The position numbers and the translations under genes are program-made. This document shows, piece by piece, positions 59,407-64,000 of a stretch of DNA of 64,000 nucleotides (positions within the stretch are counted from its first letter, which is position 1; every line of letters starts with the position of its first letter). This DNA comes from Sodalis ligni (GTDB lineage: Bacteria > Pseudomonadota > Gammaproteobacteria > Enterobacterales > Enterobacteriaceae), in the NCBI RefSeq assembly GCF_016865525.2, contig NZ_CP075169.1:1922337-1986336 (forward strand). The letters run 5' to 3'. Under the pieces are notes generated by a model. It saw only the letters and a list, made by a program, of their open reading frames with translations. It was not told the origin of the DNA and did not search any database.

Positions 59407-60609
59407 ATGTATCAACCTGTCGCATTATATATCGGCCTGCGCTACATGCGCGGGCGGGCATCGGACCGATTCGGGCGCTTTGTCTCCTGGCTATCCACCA
59501 TCGGCATCACCCTCGGCGTTATGGCGCTGGTCACCGTATTATCGGTGATGAACGGCTTTGAGCGCGAGCTCGAAGGCAATATTCTCGGCGTGATGCCCCA
59601 TGCGCTTATTACCACGGCCGAAGGCTCGTTGGATCCTAAACGTATTCCGCCTTCAGCGCTAGAAAGACTTGCGGGTATAAGCCATATCGCTCCCCTCGTG
59701 ACCGGCGACGTCGTGCTGCAAAGCGCGCGCAGCGTGGCGGTGGGGGTGATGCTGGGAGTCAATCCCGCGGACCCGGAACCTCTGGCCCGCTTTCTGGTGA
59801 ACGTGCGGATGGATGCGCTTGCCCCCGGCGGTTACCAGGTGATCCTGGGAGAACAACTGGCCGGCCAGCTCGGGGTGAAACGCGGCGATCGGCTGCGGCT
59901 GATGGTGCCGGGCGCCAGCCAGTTCACGCCGATGGGCCGCATTCCCAGCCAGCGTCTATTCACCGTTGCCGGCACCTTTAACGCCAATAGCGAAGTGGAC
60001 GGTTACCAGCTCTTGACCAATCAGCAGGACGCCTCGCGCCTGATGCGCTATCCGGCCGGCAATATCACCGGCTGGCGCCTGTGGCTGAACAAGCCGCTGG
60101 ACGTGGACGCCGTCAGCCGCCAGGCGATGCCGCCGGGCACGGTCTGGAAGGATTGGCGCGAACGCAAGGGAGAACTGTTCCAGGCGGTGCGCATGGAAAA
60201 AAACATGATGGGTTTGCTGCTCAGCCTGATTGTGGCGGTGGCGGCGTTTAATATCATCACCTCCCTGGGCTTGCTGGTGATGGAGAAACAGGGCGAAGTG
60301 GCGATATTGCAAACCCTCGGCCTAACCCGTCGCCAGGTGATGCTGGTGTTTATGGTCCAGGGCGCCGGCGCCGGTATCATCGGTGCGCTGCTGGGGACCG
60401 GGCTCGGGCTGTTGCTGGCCAGCCAGCTTAACAATCTGATGCCGATGATCGGCACCTTCCTCGACGGCGCGCAGTTGCCGGTGGATATCGATTCCCTGCA
60501 GGTAGCCGTCATCGCCGTGCTGGCGATGGCGGTGGCGTTGCTGTCCACGCTTTATCCCTCCTGGCGCGCCGCCGCCGCTCATCCCGCCGAGGCTTTACGT
60601 TATGAATAG
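59407..60609 (+). CDS. lolC: Lipoprotein-releasing system permease LolC
   Basis: Inner-membrane subunit of LolCDE, which extracts outer-membrane lipoproteins and hands them to LolA. 400 aa. One N-terminal helix ([18 protein letters not shown]), a large periplasmic domain, and three C-terminal helices; FGRFVSWLS and [20 protein letters not shown] match E. coli. The ATG at 59407 ([16 protein letters not shown]) is the conserved start; an in-frame ATG at 59380 adds nine residues. The 3' end overlaps lolD by 8 bp. Confidence 0.94.
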   Translation: MYQPVALYIGLRYMRGRASDRFGRFVSWLSTIGITLGVMALVTVLSVMNGFERELEGNILGVMPHALITTAEGSLDPKRIPPSALERLAGISHIAPLVTGDVVLQSARSVAVGVMLGVNPADPEPLARFLVNVRMDALAPGGYQVILGEQLAGQLGVKRGDRLRLMVPGASQFTPMGRIPSQRLFTVAGTFNANSEVDGYQLLTNQQDASRLMRYPAGNITGWRLWLNKPLDVDAVSRQAMPPGTVWKDWRERKGELFQAVRMEKNMMGLLLSLIVAVAAFNIITSLGLLVMEKQGEVAILQTLGLTRRQVMLVFMVQGAGAGIIGALLGTGLGLLLASQLNNLMPMIGTFLDGAQLPVDIDSLQVAVIAVLAMAVALLSTLYPSWRAAAAHPAEALRYE

Positions 60610-61309
60610 TGCTCCTTTGTTGCAGTGTAACAAGTTGAGTAAGCGTTATCAGGAAGGCAAGCTGTTTACCGATGTGCTGCGCGACGTGACCTTTTCCCTG
60701 CAGCCGGGAGAAATGATGGCCATCGTGGGCAGTTCCGGTTCCGGCAAAAGCACCTTGCTGCATATGCTGGGGGGATTGGACGAACCCACCTCCGGCGAGG
60801 TGATTTTCGAAGGGCGGCAGTTGAACAGCCTGTCGTCCCAGGCGCGGGCGGAGATCCGTAACCGCCGGCTGGGATTTATCTATCAGTTTCATCATTTGCT
60901 GCCGGATTTCACCGCTATGGAGAACATCGCCATGCCGCTGCTGATTGGCGGCACCTCTGCCCAAGAGGCGCGAGCAACGGCGCGTGAAATGCTGGCGTCG
61001 GTGGGGCTGGAGAAGCGAGGCCGGCACCGGCCGTCCGAGCTGTCCGGCGGCGAGCGCCAGCGGGTGGCCATTGCCCGCGCGCTGGTGAACCATCCGGCGC
61101 TGGTGCTGGCGGACGAGCCTACCGGGAATCTGGATCAGCGCACCGCCGACAGTATTTTTGAACTGCTGGGTGAACTGAATATGCGCCAGGGCACGGCGTT
61201 CCTGGTGGTTACCCATGACCTGCATCTGGCCCGGCGGTTGAATCGCCAGCTTGAAATGCGCGACGGGCAGCTGTGGCAGGACGGCGAATTGCTGGGAGTG
61301 CGGGAATGA
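60602..61309 (+). CDS. lolD: Lipoprotein-releasing system ATPase LolD
   Basis: ABC ATPase of LolCDE, 235 aa. Walker [16 protein letters not shown]-loop [12 protein letters not shown], signature [15 protein letters not shown], Walker [13 protein letters not shown] and switch His in VVTHDLHLA. It overlaps lolC upstream and lolE downstream (ATGA), so the three are translationally coupled. All three genes are intact, as expected for an essential system. Confidence 0.96.
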   Translation: MNSAPLLQCNKLSKRYQEGKLFTDVLRDVTFSLQPGEMMAIVGSSGSGKSTLLHMLGGLDEPTSGEVIFEGRQLNSLSSQARAEIRNRRLGFIYQFHHLLPDFTAMENIAMPLLIGGTSAQEARATAREMLASVGLEKRGRHRPSELSGGERQRVAIARALVNHPALVLADEPTGNLDQRTADSIFELLGELNMRQGTAFLVVTHDLHLARRLNRQLEMRDGQLWQDGELLGVRE

Positions 61310-62553
61310 TAGGTATCCCGCTTTCATTGACGATTGCGCTGCGTTTTAGCCGGGGAAGGCGGCGCGGGGGCATGGTCTCGCTGATTTCCATCATCTCCAC
61401 CCTGGGCATTGCGCTGGGCGTGGCGGTGCTGATTATCGGCCTGAGCGCCATGAATGGTTTCGAACGGGAGCTGAACAACCGCATTCTGGCGGTAGTGCCC
61501 CATGGTGAAATCGAGCCGGTAAATCCGCCCTTCACCGATTGGCCGGCGATATTGACCCGTATCGAAAAGGTGCCTGGCATCGCCGCCGCGGCGCCCTATG
61601 TGAACTTTACCGGCCTGATTGAACGGGAGGACAAGCTGAAAGCCGTTCAGGTCAGGGGCGTCGATACCGCGCAGGAGGCCCGGTTAAGCGCGCTGCCGCA
61701 GTATGTACAGGGCGATGCCTGGCGGAATTTCAGCGCCGGTAAACAGCAGATCATTATCGGACAGGGGGTGGCGCAGGCTCTTAACGTCAAGCAGGGCGAC
61801 TGGCTGACCATCATGATCCCCAACAGCGATCCGCAAATGAAGCTGCTGGAGCCCAAGCGCATCCGCCTGCAGGTGGAAGGTATCCTGGCTCTGAGCGGCC
61901 AGCTGGATCACAGCTTCGCCATGGTGCCGCTGGCGGATGCCCAGCAGTATCTGGACATGGCGCAGGATGTCAGCGGCATCGCCATCAAGGTCAATAATCC
62001 CTTTATCGCCAATAAGCTGGTACGGGATGCCGGCGAAGTGACCCGCTCCTATGTCTACATCCGCAGCTGGATGGGTACTTACGGCTATATGTACCGGGAT
62101 ATCCAGATGATTCGCGCCATTATGTATCTGGCCATGGTGCTGGTTATCGGCGTAGCCTGTTTTAATATTGTCTCCACGCTGGTGATGGCGGTTAAGGATA
62201 AAAGCGAAGATATTGCCATATTGCGAACGCTGGGGGCCAAAGACAGGCTCACCCGTGCTATTTTTATCTGGTACGGTCTGTTGGCAGGACTGACGGGAAG
62301 CGTGAGCGGCGTGGTGGTAGGGGTATTGGTGGCGTTGAATCTGACGGGACTGGTCAAGGGCATTGAATCGCTGCTGGGCCATAATCTGCTTTCCGGCGAT
62401 ATTTATTATATCGATTTTTTGCCCACCGAGCTGCATTGGCTGGATGTGGCCAGCGTGCTGGGCACGGCATTGCTGCTCAGCCTGGTGGCAAGCTGGTATC
62501 CGGCCCGTCGCGCCAGCCGCATCGATCCGGCGCGGGTACTTAGCGGTCAGTAG
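61306..62553 (+). CDS. lolE: Lipoprotein-releasing system permease LolE
   Basis: Second permease of LolCDE, 415 aa, homologous to Lol[31 protein letters not shown] at the N-terminus (written as two motifs: [12 protein letters not shown] and [12 protein letters not shown]), a periplasmic domain, and C-terminal helices ([38 protein letters not shown]). Start ATG at 61306 overlaps the lolD stop. In E. coli nagK follows; here cobB follows after 23 bp. Confidence 0.94.
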   Translation: MIGIPLSLTIALRFSRGRRRGGMVSLISIISTLGIALGVAVLIIGLSAMNGFERELNNRILAVVPHGEIEPVNPPFTDWPAILTRIEKVPGIAAAAPYVNFTGLIEREDKLKAVQVRGVDTAQEARLSALPQYVQGDAWRNFSAGKQQIIIGQGVAQALNVKQGDWLTIMIPNSDPQMKLLEPKRIRLQVEGILALSGQLDHSFAMVPLADAQQYLDMAQDVSGIAIKVNNPFIANKLVRDAGEVTRSYVYIRSWMGTYGYMYRDIQMIRAIMYLAMVLVIGVACFNIVSTLVMAVKDKSEDIAILRTLGAKDRLTRAIFIWYGLLAGLTGSVSGVVVGVLVALNLTGLVKGIESLLGHNLLSGDIYYIDFLPTELHWLDVASVLGTALLLSLVASWYPARRASRIDPARVLSGQ

Positions 62554-62576
62554 TCATGCATTAAGGAACCACCAGC

Positions 62577-63407
62577 ATGCGTATACATCGCCGGTTAATC
62601 CGGTTTCGTAAAAGTAAACGCCTCAGGCAGCAGCGATTGCGTTCGCGTATTTTCCATCGGGATACCATGGCGGTGACTAAAATGAAAAAACCTTTTGTGG
62701 TGGTTTTGACCGGGGCGGGAATCTCCGCGGAGTCCGGCATCCGGACGTTCCGCGCCGCCGACGGGTTATGGGAAGAGCACCACGTCGAGGATGTGGCTAC
62801 CCCCGAAGGATTCCAGCGCAACCCCCAATTGGTGCAGGCGTTTTATAATGCCCGCCGCCGTCAGCTGCGGCAGCCTGATATCGCCCCCAATGCCGCGCAC
62901 CGGGCGCTGGCGGAGCTGGAACAGATCCTGGGGGATAATTTTCTGCTGGTAACGCAAAATATCGATAATTTACATGAACGGGCCGGCAGCCGGCGTATTA
63001 TCCATATGCATGGCGAACTGCTTAAGGTGCGCTGTGTGCAAAGCGGGCAGATTGTGGAGTGGACCGACGACATCACCGAACAGGATCGCTGCCACTGCTG
63101 CCAGTTTCCCGCGGTATTACGTCCCCACGTGGTCTGGTTCGGCGAGATGCCGCTGGGTATGGAAGATATTTACGACGCGCTGGGTCGGGCGGATTATTTC
63201 CTGGCCATCGGCACGTCCGGCCATGTTTATCCGGCGGCGGGTTTTGTCCATGAGGCCCGCCTGAACGGTGCCCGAACCGTAGAGCTCAATCTGGAACCGA
63301 GCCAGGTGGAAAGCCAGTTTGAAGAACATGTGTACGGTCCGGCCAGCCAGTGCGTTCCGGCCTTTGTCAGTAAATTCATCAGCGGCTTCGTTGAACAGCG
63401 GGGCTAA
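62577..63407 (+). CDS. cobB: NAD-dependent protein deacylase CobB (sirtuin)
   Basis: Class III sirtuin that removes acetyl and succinyl groups from lysines, for example on acetyl-CoA synthetase. 276 aa. [18 protein letters not shown], catalytic His in [21 protein letters not shown], zinc Cys in RCVQSG and CHCCQFP. The Arg-rich N-terminal extension of about 38 residues ([20 protein letters not shown]) resembles the long CobB isoform of E. coli and Salmonella, supporting the start at 62577 with AAGGAA upstream; an internal ATG near 62667 could start the short form. Confidence 0.93.
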   Translation: MRIHRRLIRFRKSKRLRQQRLRSRIFHRDTMAVTKMKKPFVVVLTGAGISAESGIRTFRAADGLWEEHHVEDVATPEGFQRNPQLVQAFYNARRRQLRQPDIAPNAAHRALAELEQILGDNFLLVTQNIDNLHERAGSRRIIHMHGELLKVRCVQSGQIVEWTDDITEQDRCHCCQFPAVLRPHVVWFGEMPLGMEDIYDALGRADYFLAIGTSGHVYPAAGFVHEARLNGARTVELNLEPSQVESQFEEHVYGPASQCVPAFVSKFISGFVEQRG

Positions 63408-63412
63408 CTTGC

Positions 63413-63433
63413 GTCCGTCCGCCCGGGACGGAC
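63413..63433 (+). terminator. Hairpin after cobB
   Basis: GTCCGTCC (63413-63420), loop GCCCG, GGACGGAC (63426-63433). An 8-bp perfect stem 5 bp beyond the cobB stop. The tail is not U-rich, so termination efficiency is uncertain. Confidence 0.45.
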
Positions 63434-63685
63434 CGGTCTGCTTTGCCAGCCATTTCCCATTCGCTCTCCAGCATTCCCCTTCGCGCAAACAGCGGTTATT
63501 TCACCAAAATGTCATTACATAGTCGGTATCTTGCTAAGAAAAACGCAGCTTTAGGTTAAGTGGAAATACGCTATGCTAAAGCTATGCGCTTTTTTGCGAC
63601 CAAAACAGTGAAAAATGACCTGACACAATATTTGAAGAATCATCGCTACCCATAATGGGTGTCGTAGATGCGACAGGCGGATAAA

Positions 63686-64000
63686 ATGGATAAATTACTC
63701 GATCGTTTTTTAAATTATGTTTCCTTTGATACCCAATCCAAGCCAGGGGTTAAGCAGGTACCCAGTACCGACGGACAGTGGAAGCTGGCGCATGCCCTTG
63801 AAGAGGAACTGAACGTCCTGGGTTTCTCCCATGTGTCGCTAAGCGAGCACGGCTGCGTGATGGCTACGCTGCCGTCTAATGTCGCCTGGACGGTGCCCGT
63901 CATCGGTTTTATTTCCCACATGGATACCTCACCGGATTTTACCGCCAAGCATGTCAATCCGCAGATCGTTGAAAACTATCGCGGCGGGGATATTGCCCTG
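63686..64000 (+). CDS. pepT: Peptidase T (tripeptide aminopeptidase), 5' part
   Basis: Partial gene running off the window. The visible 105 residues begin [21 protein letters not shown] and include [12 protein letters not shown] (first zinc-ligand His/Asp of M20 peptidases) and [16 protein letters not shown], near-identical to E. coli PepT. It removes the N-terminal residue from tripeptides. GGCGG lies about 6 nt upstream. In E. coli potABCD and two y-genes lie between cobB and pepT; here only 278 bp do. Confidence 0.93.
   Translation, partial: MDKLLDRFLNYVSFDTQSKPGVKQVPSTDGQWKLAHALEEELNVLGFSHVSLSEHGCVMATLPSNVAWTVPVIGFISHMDTSPDFTAKHVNPQIVENYRGGDIAL

Noticed and set aside
63560..63640. FNR or PhoP box upstream of pepT
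   Set aside because: Regulation of pepT by FNR and PhoP is known in Salmonella, but the best matches here (TTGAAGAATCAT, ggttaagtgg) do not fit either consensus spacing.
1..64000. tRNA, rRNA, insertion sequence, prophage or toxin-antitoxin locus
   Set aside because: I looked for transposase and integrase motifs, terminal inverted repeats beyond ERIC, and clover-leaf CCA-ended genes and saw none. A tRNA scan and an IS search would be decisive.

Overview
This 64-kb window is chromosomal core DNA of a member of the Enterobacterales. The gene order follows the E. coli 23-25 min region closely: ymdB, opgGH, yceK, msyB, mdtG, lpxL, trhO, solA, bssS, dinI, pyrC, rne, rluC, yceF, yceD, rpmF, plsX, fabHDG, acpP, fabF, pabC, mltG, tmk, holB, ycfH, ptsG, hinT, ycfL, lpoB, thiK, nagZ, ycfP, ndh, ycfJ, mfd, lolCDE, cobB, pepT. 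Four ERIC-type repeats (one standard, one with an internal insert, two internally deleted) and several genes broken by single-base indels suggest a Sodalis/Pectobacteriaceae-like lineage, possibly one in early genome decay. The species assignment is inference.

Layout. Positions 1-9262 form the least conserved part: a 34-aa membrane protein behind two strong CRP boxes, a Tat-exported beta-carbonic anhydrase with a frameshifted C-terminus, an exported alpha/beta hydrolase, the L,D-transpeptidase LdtB with a long Pro/Ala tail, a YpfH-like esterase, YedJ, YodC, a small membrane protein, a clan GH-A glycosidase-like protein and the macrodomain protein YmdB. Positions 9784-13890 hold opgG (frameshifted) and opgH for periplasmic glucans. 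On the minus strand 14140-18736 lies a rhamnose-type ABC importer (rhaSTPQ) with two of its four genes frameshifted. Positions 19287-30021 hold envelope, stress and metabolic genes: an unknown six-TM protein, yceK, msyB, an unknown exported protein, mdtG, lpxL, an old-yellow-enzyme reductase, trhO, a doubly frameshifted solA, bssS, an unknown 89-aa gene, dinI with a LexA box, and pyrC.

Positions 30185-34236 encode RNase E. Its catalytic half is intact. The C-terminal scaffold contains a frameshift and a 51-bp tandem repeat array, eight times at exact period. From 34832 to 47157 runs the conserved rluC / yceF / yceD-rpmF-plsX-fabHDG-acpP-fabF-pabC-mltG-tmk-holB-ycfH block (23S rRNA modification, phospholipid and fatty-acid synthesis, folate, cell-wall elongation control, DNA replication). 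From 47322 to 55643 come ptsG with CRP/Mlc/SgrS-type control elements, hinT, ycfL, lpoB, thiK, nagZ, ycfP, ndh with a perfect FNR box, and ycfJ. The window ends with mfd, the lipoprotein exporter lolCDE, cobB and the 5' part of pepT.

I found no prophage, insertion sequence, CRISPR array, tRNA or rRNA gene, and nothing I can honestly call a new multi-gene system. The most distinctive observations are the repeat-expanded and frameshifted RNase E scaffold, the set of seven homopolymer indels spread over six genes, ERIC elements sitting in the translation-initiation regions of fabD and nagZ, and the CRP-controlled small membrane protein at the left edge.
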